From NCBI GenBank assembly GCA_017552715.1, contig JAFZOW010000121.1, positions 1 to 64,000 on the forward strand: DNA of 64,000 nucleotides, read 5' to 3'. The notes below the pieces were generated by a model. That model saw only the letters and a list, made by a program, of their open reading frames with translations, had not been told where the DNA came from and ran no database searches. Position numbers and translations under genes: made by a program. Every line of letters begins with the position of its first letter. The first letter of the stretch is position 1. Source of the stretch: Lachnospiraceae bacterium. GTDB taxonomy: Bacteria > Bacillota > Clostridia > Lachnospirales > Lachnospiraceae. Below, piece after piece: positions 24,517 to 33,868 of this stretch.

Positions 24517-25464
24517 TCAAGCTAGAAAAGCCTCTGGAATCGGCAAGCCCCTTTTTTTATACTCTCCAAAAAGATAAGCTTCCTGAAATCTATAATTCGG
24601 GTACCCGTGGTTAGCTGTCCCCCGAACCGGTGTCCTGTAATCACCATACCATTCCTTTAATATCTCATCATATCCCTTAGGGACAGGAATCTGAGTATAT
24701 TCAAAATTCATGTATTCGATTTCAGATATCCACTCTCTGCGATAAATCCCTTTATCTTTTGAAGATAGGTATCCCAACTTTGCCACACATTCTGTTTCTG
24801 TATCATAATACATAGCAGAGATATAATCCAACAGATCATAAAGCTGCGGTCGTATCGGGTTACTCCGGTCAAATCTATATGCCGTTAATTCCTCTATCTG
24901 CATTAGATTCCTATGCATTTCGTCTGGGCAATTCTCATAGCATTCACTCCCCTCTACCAGTAATGCGGACAGCAAAACAACCTTATGAAGATCTAAAAAT
25001 GTCTGCCGTTCATTATCATCATCAGGTATATTATCCCAAACGAAAATGTCAATCGTAACAGTATAAGGGCATCCATGATGTTGGGCGAGATATTCTTTAT
25101 CAGTACGAATACTCCTTCCATCCGTCAGATGTACAACCACATTATTTGCTCCTTTTTTGTCGGAACTTGATCGTTCATTTTTCAACCACCAACTCTGCGG
25201 AAATTCTTTTATCGCCAGCGATTTGAATCTTTCAAAATCCAGCCGCGTCATACCGATATCAATATCATCATCCCATGCAATATATCCCCCCTCCCTAACA
25301 GCCCCCAGCATAGTCCCAAAATCAGCAAAATAGTGGATTCCATACTTTCGGCATGCCTTATCTATTATATCCAACATATCCAACTGGCATGCCCATACCC
25401 TTTTCATCATGGATTTGATACGAAATCCATCCCTTATCTCTGTATTATAATATCCTTCGTCCAT
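24517..25464 (-). CDS. LicD family phosphotransferase
   Basis: This is a 315-residue LicD/FKTN-type protein. The signature YFADFGTMLGAVREGGYIAW followed by DDDIDIGM (about residues 43-70) holds the catalytic aspartates. LicD enzymes move phosphocholine or a related phospho-alcohol from a CDP/CMP-activated donor to a sugar. It sits inside the nonulosonate operon, between the guanylyltransferase and legB, and is visibly AT-richer than its neighbours, which suggests later insertion. The C-terminal HGYPNYRFQEAYLF is shared with the other three LicD proteins of the window. Confidence 0.9.
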   Translation of the reverse strand: MDEGYYNTEIRDGFRIKSMMKRVWACQLDMLDIIDKACRKYGIHYFADFGTMLGAVREGGYIAWDDDIDIGMTRLDFERFKSLAIKEFPQSWWLKNERSSSDKKGANNVVVHLTDGRSIRTDKEYLAQHHGCPYTVTIDIFVWDNIPDDDNERQTFLDLHKVVLLSALLVEGSECYENCPDEMHRNLMQIEELTAYRFDRSNPIRPQLYDLLDYISAMYYDTETECVAKLGYLSSKDKGIYRREWISEIEYMNFEYTQIPVPKGYDEILKEWYGDYRTPVRGTANHGYPNYRFQEAYLFGEYKKRGLPIPEAFLA

Positions 25465-25534
25465 GTTAACCTTTCAATTCAGAATGTATAGTTCACAGGT
25501 TTATTCACTTATTGGGGGTAGCTGAATCTTTCGA

Positions 25535-26581
25535 TCATATGATCGCTTTTTCCAAAAGATCCAGTTCTCCCATATCCATCCATGCATTCTCTCCGATCGG
25601 ATAGATCCCGACCCGTTCACCTGCAACCCTGTATTGTTCGATAACGTCGGGGAAACCGATCGCAGTATCCGGCGGGATACGGTCGATCACATCCGGCTCA
25701 ACAATATAGCATCCTGTGTTTACCAGAAATGAAAGCTGGGGCTTCTCTTCCATCGAAAGGATACTCCCTGCTTCTCCTGTATGGATAACACCGTACGGTA
25801 GCGTATAGTCTTTCATCGAGCAGATCATCGTGATCTTATTCCCCGTCTCTTTGTGATGCTTAAATATCTTTCCTATATCTTCGCGGATCAGAATATCGCA
25901 ATTCGTCAAAATAAAAGTTTCATTGATCATCCCGTGTAAAAGGGCAACTCCGCCCCCGGTTCCAAGCGCTTTCTCCTCTTCTATATAAGTGAGCTCATAA
26001 TCATGTGGCATTTCACTGAAATATGCTTTTATCATGTTTTTTTTGTGATTCAGGATAAAATAGTAATCTCTGCATCCGAAAAAAAGAAATGACTCTATGA
26101 TATGTTCTGAGATCGTTTTTTCACGGATCGGGATCAAAGCTTTCGGCAGGATCTTCGTATACGGATACAGCCTTGTCCCCTGCCCTCCGGCCATGATCAC
26201 GACGGGAACTCCTTTAAGAGCCGTTCTGTCCGCCTCACGCCACTGTTGCTCTTCCTGAAATATAATATCCACGATCCTTCCATGTGCATCAAGTACCGGC
26301 AGGGCATGGATCATCTCCCTTTCCATATACTGATATGGATCTTCCTCGGAATTCACCGTGATATATCGGGTTCTCGACAGCATAGCTTCTGAGGCTTTTT
26401 GTTGCAGATTCCCGTTACGGATGATACAGCGTCGTATATCTCCGTCAGTAAGACTGCCCAGGAGATGATGGTCTTCGTCCGTGATAAAAAGAATCCCTCT
26501 TACATTTTTGTCGATCTTTCGCATTGCCTCGACCAATGTAATGTTCGGTAATGCCAGAAAAACACTCAGATCTCCGGTCAC
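25535..26581 (-). CDS. ptmE: CBS-domain sugar-1-phosphate guanylyltransferase, PtmE/LegX-like
   Basis: This 348-residue protein has two N-terminal CBS repeats (about 1-115; GSLTDGDIRRCI is typical). They are followed by a nucleotidyltransferase domain beginning VVIMAGGQGTRLYPYT (about 127-142), with LPKALIPI and LTNCDILI motifs. This architecture is that of PtmE/LegX, which makes GDP-glucosamine at the start of the legionaminic acid pathway. A GTG start is preceded by AGGAGGAT. It follows the CMP-synthetase gene with an 18-base gap. Confidence 0.85.
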   Translation of the reverse strand: MTGDLSVFLALPNITLVEAMRKIDKNVRGILFITDEDHHLLGSLTDGDIRRCIIRNGNLQQKASEAMLSRTRYITVNSEEDPYQYMEREMIHALPVLDAHGRIVDIIFQEEQQWREADRTALKGVPVVIMAGGQGTRLYPYTKILPKALIPIREKTISEHIIESFLFFGCRDYYFILNHKKNMIKAYFSEMPHDYELTYIEEEKALGTGGGVALLHGMINETFILTNCDILIREDIGKIFKHHKETGNKITMICSMKDYTLPYGVIHTGEAGSILSMEEKPQLSFLVNTGCYIVEPDVIDRIPPDTAIGFPDVIEQYRVAGERVGIYPIGENAWMDMGELDLLEKAII

Positions 26582-26599
26582 TTTTTTATCCTCCTGTTA

Positions 26600-27289
26600 T
26601 CATTTCCGGTCTTTTTTCATGAGCAGCTCGGCAAATTCAAAATCCAGTTCTGTATCGATATCCACACTATTCCTCTCATCCATCCGGTATGCGTAACTTC
26701 CCTTCCGATACAGATAGCGATCCTCCGAAAAGCTCGTCGTATTAACGATATAAATAGCTCCGTTCAAGCGATAAAACACCCCACAGCTCTGTCTCTGCTG
26801 CGTTTTCTCCGCATCGATAAAGCCATCCAGAGACTGATCCTCCGGCAAGTGAGCACACCATAAGGGCGAATGCTCTGCCCTGCAGACGGAAACCACTGCA
26901 ACTTCCGCTTTTTCCCGATACAAGCGATATGCCGCCCGGATGTCCTCCGCACTTCGAAGCGGCGATGTGGGCTGTAACAGACAGAAGGTTTCAAACTCTC
27001 TACCGTATTCCCCGTAGTTTTGCAGCACCTCCGCAACCATATCCCATGAGCTTGCCGTATCCGTAGCATTTTCAACACTTCTCATAAAAGGCACTTCGGC
27101 GCCGAAAGATCTTGCAATATCAGCATAGTGCTCGCTGTCGGTAGATACCATCACCTCTTCAAACTCACCGCTGATCAAAGCAGCTTCTATGGTATACGCC
27201 ATCAGTGGCTTTCCGCAAAGCTCCCTGATATTTTTATCTGTCACCCCTTTGGAGCCGCTTCTGGCTGGAATGATCGCCAAATTTTTCAC
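26600..27289 (-). CDS. legF: CMP-nonulosonate cytidylyltransferase, LegF/NeuA-like
   Basis: The 229-residue enzyme activates a nonulosonic acid as its CMP form, the donor for the Maf transferases. The N-terminal NLAIIPARSGSKGVTDKNIR is diagnostic. LQPTSPLRSAEDIRAAY and SVDIDTELDFEFAE follow at the expected places. I chose the GTG at 27289 because GAGGTGA lies five bases before it; frames from a TTG at 27310 would overlap the epimerase gene. Confidence 0.9.
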   Translation of the reverse strand: MKNLAIIPARSGSKGVTDKNIRELCGKPLMAYTIEAALISGEFEEVMVSTDSEHYADIARSFGAEVPFMRSVENATDTASSWDMVAEVLQNYGEYGREFETFCLLQPTSPLRSAEDIRAAYRLYREKAEVAVVSVCRAEHSPLWCAHLPEDQSLDGFIDAEKTQQRQSCGVFYRLNGAIYIVNTTSFSEDRYLYRKGSYAYRMDERNSVDIDTELDFEFAELLMKKDRK

Positions 27290-27299
27290 TATGTTCACC

Positions 27300-28457
27300 T
27301 CACAGATCAAAGAAGACTTTTTTCAGATCGATCTTTTCTTCCAGGACAGTCGCTATGGATCTTCCGGCAATCTTTTCCGCAGCATGACCGTCCCCGTACG
27401 GGTTCTCCGTATGCGAACAGGATTCACGGAACCCCCTGCTTAAAGCCTGCCTGATAGCCGAAACAATATTTCCGCTTCCGGTTCCGCTGTCTATAACGCT
27501 CTCAGCCCTCAGGCGTCCGCGCTGACGTTCCCCGATGTTCACTGTGGGAACATGAAATACCGGTGCCTCAATGATCCCGCTTGACGAATTCCCCAGAACA
27601 AACAGAGAATGTTTTACCAGGGAAAGATACCTCTTCGCCCCCAGTGATGAATACAGGCGCATATTCCGCATCTTCGGTTCAGCTTCTCGCAGCAGCTCAT
27701 TGATACGCTTACCTCCGTGATCCGCATTCGCCATTGTCACGATAAACATGATCTCCGGGAAAGCCTTCAGCGCTTCCAGGAATTCTTCGATCAACTCATC
27801 GGGGTTCTCATCCCCCAGGGTAACGGGATGATAGGTGCATATCGCATAATCCGAATCCGGCAGGCCGATGCTTTCCAACGCCTCCTTCTTTGAAAGATCC
27901 GCAAGATAAAGAGCATTGTCAACGCCTGTCGATCCATAGTTAAAGACCCGCTCCGGATCTTCTCCCATCTGTATGACACGTTTTCTGCTGTCTTCATTCA
28001 TTACGAAATGAAGGTAACTCATCTTCGTAACAGAATGCCGGATCCACTCATCCATAGCTCCCTCTGTGGTATCCCCTCCACAAAGATGAAAGATCGGTGT
28101 GCGTGTATTACCGGCTGCGATCGCGATCGCCAGCAGTTCATAACGATCCCCAAGGAGCATTACAGCGTCATACTTCTCCTTATCAAAGAGCTCTGTAAAA
28201 CGGATCAGGGTTTCTGCCTGGTCCCCGGAAATGTCTGCCGCGCAGCCGGACGCTGTCGGGATCCCGATCCGTTTTTCGATACGCACTCCGCTCTCCTCGA
28301 TCTCGCGAACCGTCATCCCATAATCTTCACTCAGATGCGTTCCGGTAACGATCAGTTCCGTCCGGACAGCGCTCTCATCTTTCCTCATAGCCCGGATAAC
28401 CGGATATAGTAACCAGTATTCGGCTCTAGTTGCAGTCACTACCGCTATCCGTTTCAT
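27300..28457 (-). CDS. legG: Hydrolysing sugar-nucleotide 2-epimerase, LegG/NeuC-like
   Basis: The 385-residue enzyme of the WecB family releases the 2-epimerised hexosamine used by the synthase. Key blocks are VTATRAEYWLLYPVIRAM, LGDRYELLAIAIAAGNTRTP and HLCGGDTTEGAMDEWIRH (about 100-117), the latter typical of the hydrolysing NeuC/LegG subgroup. LVKHSLFVLGNSSSGIIEAP is the C-terminal nucleotide-binding part. It overlaps the synthase stop by four bases. Confidence 0.9.
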   Translation of the reverse strand: MKRIAVVTATRAEYWLLYPVIRAMRKDESAVRTELIVTGTHLSEDYGMTVREIEESGVRIEKRIGIPTASGCAADISGDQAETLIRFTELFDKEKYDAVMLLGDRYELLAIAIAAGNTRTPIFHLCGGDTTEGAMDEWIRHSVTKMSYLHFVMNEDSRKRVIQMGEDPERVFNYGSTGVDNALYLADLSKKEALESIGLPDSDYAICTYHPVTLGDENPDELIEEFLEALKAFPEIMFIVTMANADHGGKRINELLREAEPKMRNMRLYSSLGAKRYLSLVKHSLFVLGNSSSGIIEAPVFHVPTVNIGERQRGRLRAESVIDSGTGSGNIVSAIRQALSRGFRESCSHTENPYGDGHAAEKIAGRSIATVLEEKIDLKKVFFDL

Positions 28458-29446
28458 GTTTCTATCAGTTCATCCTCATCAAAATCCCGCACAGCCGCTG
28501 TTCCAAGCACTTCATACCAACGCATGGGACTGATTCCCGTCCCTGGTCGTTTTGCTGTCAGATTATCTTCTGTAAGCAATTCTCCTGCCCTGATGGGGCA
28601 TTTTGCAACAATGCTTTTTCTGGCAACCGTCCTGTTCTTATACTCCGAATCCGACGGCCTTTTCTTTCCGTCCCCCATCGCCTGCTCAATATTTCGAATA
28701 CTTCGTACCATTCGTTCCAGCTCGTCCGGTTCCAGACTGGCTTTATGATCCGGCCCCTCCAGAGAACGATCCAGCGTAAAATGCTTTTCGATGACCGTTG
28801 CTCCCATCGCTACCGCCGCAATCGGAACTTCGATCCCTTTCGTATGATCGGAATATCCGATCTCGCAGGAAAACTCTTTTTGCATCGTCAGCATAGCCTG
28901 TAAGTTTACATCTTCAAACGGCGTCGGATACTCCGTATTACAATGCAGCAGACGGATATCGGTGCTTCCGTTCTTTTTCAGCGTCTCCAGCGCAGCCCGT
29001 ATCTCTGCAATATCACACATCCCCGTTGACATCACTACAGGCCTTCCTGTCCTTGCTATCTTTTCCAGATAGGGCAGATCCGTCACTTCGCCGGATGGTA
29101 TCTTCCAGAACGGTACACCTAACTCATCCAGGAATACTATACTCTCAAGATCAAACGGGGTCGATAAAAATGTTATTCCGATATGATCACAGTATTCCTT
29201 CAGTTTCCTGAAAGACTCCCCGTCCAATTCCAGACGTTGCAGCATCTCTTCCTGGGAACGATCAGCCACATTCCGCCGTTGATACTCTGCCAGCCCCGCA
29301 TTGCGGGATACCAGTGACTCAGCCCTAAATGTCTGGTATTTTACACAGTCCGCACCTGCCGCCTTTGCAGCAGCAGCCATTCTGCAGGCCATTTCAAAAC
29401 TACCGTTATGATTTACCCCAGCTTCTGCGATGATATAGACACTCAT
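28454..29446 (-). CDS. legI: Nonulosonic acid synthase, LegI/NeuB-like
   Basis: The 330-residue synthase condenses phosphoenolpyruvate with a 6-carbon sugar to give a nine-carbon acid. IIAEAGVNHNGSFEMACRMA at the N-terminus, IPSGEVTDLPYLE, STGMCDIAEI and HTKGIEVPIAAVAMGA are conserved in the NeuB barrel. The C-terminal antifreeze-like SAF domain (KSIVAKCPIRAGELLTEDNL) is complete. The start at 29446 overlaps the acetyltransferase stop as ATGA. Confidence 0.92.
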   Translation of the reverse strand: MSVYIIAEAGVNHNGSFEMACRMAAAAKAAGADCVKYQTFRAESLVSRNAGLAEYQRRNVADRSQEEMLQRLELDGESFRKLKEYCDHIGITFLSTPFDLESIVFLDELGVPFWKIPSGEVTDLPYLEKIARTGRPVVMSTGMCDIAEIRAALETLKKNGSTDIRLLHCNTEYPTPFEDVNLQAMLTMQKEFSCEIGYSDHTKGIEVPIAAVAMGATVIEKHFTLDRSLEGPDHKASLEPDELERMVRSIRNIEQAMGDGKKRPSDSEYKNRTVARKSIVAKCPIRAGELLTEDNLTAKRPGTGISPMRWYEVLGTAAVRDFDEDELIET

Positions 29447-30084
29447 TTTTCCATCACCCTGCATGGATTCCCATATGCGGTCACAAAATCGGGAATATCT
29501 TTAACTACTGCACTTCCGATCCCTATCAGCGTTCCGTCCCCAACACGGATCTGCTGACGAACAACGCTTCCGGCTCCGATATGTGCGCCTTCCCCTATCG
29601 AAACCTCCCCGCTCAGAACAGCTCCGGAACTGATATGTGCATAATCACCGACCATGCAGCCATGTTCTATAACAGCTCCCGTATTGATGATCACACAACT
29701 TCCTATCCCTGCCCCTGCATTAACAACTGCCCTTTTCGCAATATAACACCCCTCGCCCAGTCGTGCATCCGATGCTATGACTGCTGTCGGGTCTACGATC
29801 ACCGGAAGCAAAAAGCCAAGCTGCTTTGCCGTATGAAACAGACGCCGCCGGATTGTCACATCGCCAACACTTCCTACGGTCACTACTGCAAATCCCCAGC
29901 CCTTTTCCCTCAGAGCGGGAAGATCCGCATCCGTACCAACCACCTCAGGCGATGATACCGACGCTCCATTCTCAAGTACTATACCGATCTCATCATATTC
30001 CTTCATGGCCAGGACACTGTCATATACCGACCTGCAATGTCCCCCGCCGCCCAGGAGGAGTATTTTCTTTCCCGTTTTACCCAT
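29443..30084 (-). CDS. legH: Sugar N-acetyltransferase, LegH/PglD/NeuD-like
   Basis: The 213-residue protein has the N-terminal PglD-type domain (KILLLGGGGHCRSVYDSVLA) and a left-handed beta helix of hexapeptide repeats (IASDARLGEGCYIAKRAVVN onward). It should N-acetylate the 4-amino sugar using acetyl-CoA. The ATG at 30084 is preceded by GGAAAGG. It is the promoter-proximal gene of the legH-legI-legG-legF-ptmE series. Confidence 0.85.
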   Translation of the reverse strand: MGKTGKKILLLGGGGHCRSVYDSVLAMKEYDEIGIVLENGASVSSPEVVGTDADLPALREKGWGFAVVTVGSVGDVTIRRRLFHTAKQLGFLLPVIVDPTAVIASDARLGEGCYIAKRAVVNAGAGIGSCVIINTGAVIEHGCMVGDYAHISSGAVLSGEVSIGEGAHIGAGSVVRQQIRVGDGTLIGIGSAVVKDIPDFVTAYGNPCRVMEK

Positions 30085-30251
30085 ACAGCCTTTCCGTCTT
30101 TCGCTATATATCAACTTATCCTTTCCGAATCAGACACTTCTCTCCCTCAAAAGCAAACCCGTACCTCAGGATCCGTTCTGCAGGGATAAATACCCCGTTG
30201 TAACAGATCAGTATCATATCCATTTACAAGGAAACCATTTCTTAACAAAAA

Positions 30252-31490
30252 TCAAAACAAATCCGTATATACTGAAAATATATCACACTCACAATTCGAG
30301 AGCAACATTGCAAGTTCATCCATTATCTGCGCATTATGTTCCGCATCCATTACCAAAATACACTTCACATCTGTTACTGAGCACACATATTCAGCAATCT
30401 CCGCTGGGGATTTTTGATCCGAATAGAAAAAACCTTTTATCGGCACTAACTCCGTAATTTTCTGAACAAAAGCATCAAGTTCCAACGCAGTTCCATACAA
30501 TAACACCTCTTTAGTTCCATATCGCCCTAAAATTTCATTCAACCTGTTTTGTAAGAGAATCTCCTTGTCCCCGGCGGCCAATTCAACCTCCCGCAAATAA
30601 TTCATTGTTTCTAAATAACTATTGCCATTGATTTCTTCACTTTTTCCAGACTTAAAAATCCCATATACCCCCTCATTACAAAATACAGTGTCAAATCCAT
30701 ATTTTCTCATCACACGGCATAGCGTATCCCTGGTAAAATTGTAAACATGCGCATTCTGCAACATAAGCAAAAAATCCCCATGATATGCGCCAAATGACAA
30801 TGCCCTTACCCCCGGAACACCTATGTATAGTCTTCCTTCCTGCTTAAGTAATCCTTTAATGGTTCCAAGTTCCCGTTCAAGATCCGTAAAATGCTCCAAA
30901 ACATGGTTCAGCACGATTATGTCAAATTTCTGCCCCCGTTCTTTATACTCGGATGCGTCACAACAAAAGAGATTTAACCCCCTTCTTCTCCCAAATTCCA
31001 CATAAGCACTGGAAAGATCAATCCCAACAACATTATACCCCTTTTCTGCAAAAGCTATGACATTTCTACCATCAGCGCAGCCTATTTCGAGCACATCACC
31101 CTGCAATATATTGGTGTGTTTTCGAATAAACTGCACAATAATATCCGCAGTACTTCTTTCCTGAAAGAATTTCTCCTCTGACGGCTTTACCTCTGCTCTA
31201 TATATAAACGGATAATCCTCCACATAAAACCGTTTATTGCTTCCATCATCCAAAAAAGGACTGGTCCTTATCAATCCACAGTTTTTGCATATTACAGTAT
31301 CAACAGCAATACCGTATCTGTCTTTCTGCGCAATAATCTCACAATCCATGCTTCCGCATTCACATTTTCTTTTAACGAACATGTATTCGCCGCTTCTGCA
31401 CTTATCCTGAAATATCGCTATATGTTTCCTTTGCAGTTCTGAAAGCTTCAAAGACGGCTTTCCATCATTTATAAATCTGTCACTGATCAT
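30252..31490 (-). CDS. Class I methyltransferase with N-terminal zinc-binding segment
   Basis: This is a roughly 412-residue SAM-dependent methyltransferase. Four cysteines (CECGSMDC and CKNCGLI) precede the Rossmann core, as in the Methyltransf_13-type sugar methyltransferases. DVLEIGCADGRNVIAFAEKG is motif I and IIVLNHVLEHF motif IV. The C-terminal 100 residues (EVLLYGTALELDAFVQKI...) form an extra domain of the kind seen in C-methyltransferases. The ATG at 31490 has AAGGAT upstream. It probably modifies a nucleotide sugar or glycan of this island. Confidence 0.8.
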   Translation of the reverse strand: MISDRFINDGKPSLKLSELQRKHIAIFQDKCRSGEYMFVKRKCECGSMDCEIIAQKDRYGIAVDTVICKNCGLIRTSPFLDDGSNKRFYVEDYPFIYRAEVKPSEEKFFQERSTADIIVQFIRKHTNILQGDVLEIGCADGRNVIAFAEKGYNVVGIDLSSAYVEFGRRRGLNLFCCDASEYKERGQKFDIIVLNHVLEHFTDLERELGTIKGLLKQEGRLYIGVPGVRALSFGAYHGDFLLMLQNAHVYNFTRDTLCRVMRKYGFDTVFCNEGVYGIFKSGKSEEINGNSYLETMNYLREVELAAGDKEILLQNRLNEILGRYGTKEVLLYGTALELDAFVQKITELVPIKGFFYSDQKSPAEIAEYVCSVTDVKCILVMDAEHNAQIMDELAMLLSNCECDIFSVYTDLF

Positions 31491-31557
31491 GTGAACGTCT
31501 ATCCTTGTCTCTCTATACAATTATAGGTATTCCATGCTTTTATGGCAAGTCCGGCTC

Positions 31558-32730
31558 TCACCGTATCTTAACCAACATTTCCTCGATCTTCTTCCTATAT
31601 GTATGTTTTTCCTTAACCTTTCTGTAACCTCGAAGTGCGATCTGTTTGCGTTCATCTTCGTGGCCCAGAAAATATCCCACCTTTTCTTTAGCATCTGCTA
31701 TACTTTCATAATACACAAAGTCCTGTCCTGCCACAAATTCATCACACATATCTGCCTGGTAATTTGACAGAACAAAACCTCCGCATCCCATGATATCCAT
31801 TACGCGTTGCGGAATTCCCGTGTGTATACTCCGCAGCGTTACATTCAGATTGATCCTGGCACATTTGATAGCCTTAGGCGCCTCTTTGTAGTATTCTACA
31901 CTTCCCATATTATGTACCCTTGGCAACTGTGGGGTCTCCGATGTAGTATATAACACAACATCATATTGTTCGGAGAGTTTCTGCAACAGGTGTTCACGTT
32001 CATTTGCCGTCACCCTCATGGCCAGATAGTAGTTAGCAAAATTCCATGCTGCAGTGTCATAACTATCCCCCGTATTATCTGCTATGGGAACCGTCCTTTG
32101 TATCTTTTCCATCACTTTCGGTGTAAGCATTGATTCTAAAATATCAAGACCATACAGTTGCTCCTGAACCCGAACCATTCCGTCCAGGTATCCTCTTAGG
32201 TAATCATCAAAATCTGTATATTTGGAAAAATACGCATACTTTTCACGATACATAGATCCTATCATCGCAACATCTGCCCGATATTTTGCCTGTTCATCTT
32301 CTGACGGACACAATTCATCATATTTCTCGGTATCCGCCGCCATCGGAAGATACCATACATGTTCAACACCATCCCTCCGAAGACGTTCCACTTCCGAAGA
32401 GTCGAAATGAAAAATATAGTTTCCGGGCAAAAAAACTGTCATAGAGAATAACAAGACCGCAGGACTGTCATAAACCCAGCATATGTATTTTTTCCTGCAC
32501 GCATGGACAGCCGTCGCAATAATGGGAAAAAAGTTAAATGAAAAAACTATATCTGCATTTGCAGAAAGGATAGATTCAGCAATTTTTATTCCCAATTCTT
32601 CTCCCCGGCTTGTCTGGTATGACTTTTGTGGGAATTCAAAAACAGTAACCACATGCCCCAAAGCCATGAATTCTCTTTTTATACTCTCTCCACCGAACGC
32701 CGGCCAATCCATGATCAGAATTCTGCTCAT
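31558..32730 (-). CDS. CgeB-type glycosyltransferase (DUF3880 + Glyco_trans_1_2)
   Basis: The 390-residue GT-B protein has an N-terminal DUF3880-like half (IVFSFNFFPIIATAVHACRK, ICWVYDSPAVLLF). The C-terminal half has INLNVTLRSIHTGIPQRVMD followed by GCGGFVLSNYQADMCDEF, the CgeB family donor-site motif. HTYRKKIEEML is the usual end. It is about the same length as, and clearly related to, the plus-strand protein at 60738-61922. Sugar specificity is unknown. Confidence 0.85.
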   Translation of the reverse strand: MSRILIMDWPAFGGESIKREFMALGHVVTVFEFPQKSYQTSRGEELGIKIAESILSANADIVFSFNFFPIIATAVHACRKKYICWVYDSPAVLLFSMTVFLPGNYIFHFDSSEVERLRRDGVEHVWYLPMAADTEKYDELCPSEDEQAKYRADVAMIGSMYREKYAYFSKYTDFDDYLRGYLDGMVRVQEQLYGLDILESMLTPKVMEKIQRTVPIADNTGDSYDTAAWNFANYYLAMRVTANEREHLLQKLSEQYDVVLYTTSETPQLPRVHNMGSVEYYKEAPKAIKCARINLNVTLRSIHTGIPQRVMDIMGCGGFVLSNYQADMCDEFVAGQDFVYYESIADAKEKVGYFLGHEDERKQIALRGYRKVKEKHTYRKKIEEMLVKIR

Positions 32731-32845
32731 ATCCCGCTAATCTTTCTGTAATATGCTTACGCTATTTTGCTTCTTTACCGCCAGGATTTCCCTCTATGAT
32801 CCACACTTTAGCTCATTTGCTGAATGCGGTATTATTACGATCTTA

Positions 32846-33820
32846 TTACGCCAAAGGATCGACTTTCAAAGCATTATCTCCCCACTGCTCTATGTAACCA
32901 CCCTTCGCTTCCTCCTGCGCAATTTCCAGCATTTTCCGTGGTGACAGCTTCTCCTGATATCGAGGATTATCAAAAAGATTTCCATTACCTTCTTTTATCG
33001 TATGGTTCTTTTCAAATGAAATCGCATCAAAATCCTGCGCAAGCCATTTGTAATCTCTCTCGCAAATATTGTTCGGATCAAAGAATTCACCACCCAGACG
33101 AAATGAATGCCATTCACGTATACGATACAACTCAGGTCTATGTATAGCCACATATGTTCCATAGGTTTCAAACTCACTAAATGCACTCTGATGTATCTGT
33201 ATGGGCTCTATCGCTCGCAGGATTTTCTCCCAAAACTTCCCGCCTTTCAGCAAGCGATTTTCTTCAATCTCTGATACCAATTCTATGACTGTCTGTACAT
33301 GAAACATCATATGTTCGGATATAAAAGAACCTCGGATCGTTTTTCGCATTCCGGGGATCAGCTTTTCCATTGTAGTAAAATACAGTTCATGATATTCATT
33401 TTTGTTGTCCAAATATGGTCTGCCATCTGCAGCAAACATCTCTATCGGTTTGCACGGGATCGTATCTCCATCCCACATCATATAATATTCATTCTCACAC
33501 CGAAAAGCTATCTGAAGTTTTAAAAACTGCTGATAGTACCATCCTACCGCTCCCCTCGGTACCGTATCTCCCGCCAGCAATGAACACATATGATCATTTA
33601 ATACATCCCACACAATATCAATAGGCAGTACATCATTCTCATCAATAAAACTCACCCTTGAGCCCAGATGCGCATCCTTAACAAGCATTCCAACTTCTTC
33701 ACTACCAACGAATAACAATCTCCCGCTTGGCAGATTATCCACCAGCCACCCATATTGCCTGCCTATCCTCTTAAAATCCTGCGCTGTGGTCACTATATAA
33801 GTATCATAATGAGCTGCCAT
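32846..33820 (-). CDS. DUF6492-like glycosyltransferase-fold protein
   Basis: The 324-residue protein resembles the DUF6492 family, which appears related to GT-A glycosyltransferases. YYMMWDGDTIPCKPIEMF (about 114-131) carries a DxD-like pair, and GAVGWYYQQFLKLQIAF precedes it. SFISEHMMF and the C-terminal WHSFRLGGEFFDPN are also conserved in its paralogue at 61926-62876. The ATG at 33820 has AAAGGAG. It is part of the run of transferase genes between 31.5 and 36.1 kb. Confidence 0.7.
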   Translation of the reverse strand: MAAHYDTYIVTTAQDFKRIGRQYGWLVDNLPSGRLLFVGSEEVGMLVKDAHLGSRVSFIDENDVLPIDIVWDVLNDHMCSLLAGDTVPRGAVGWYYQQFLKLQIAFRCENEYYMMWDGDTIPCKPIEMFAADGRPYLDNKNEYHELYFTTMEKLIPGMRKTIRGSFISEHMMFHVQTVIELVSEIEENRLLKGGKFWEKILRAIEPIQIHQSAFSEFETYGTYVAIHRPELYRIREWHSFRLGGEFFDPNNICERDYKWLAQDFDAISFEKNHTIKEGNGNLFDNPRYQEKLSPRKMLEIAQEEAKGGYIEQWGDNALKVDPLA

Positions 33821-33868
33821 TTTTGCTCCTTTCAAGAAAAGTAAACACCTCTAATCTTCCGATTGTGA

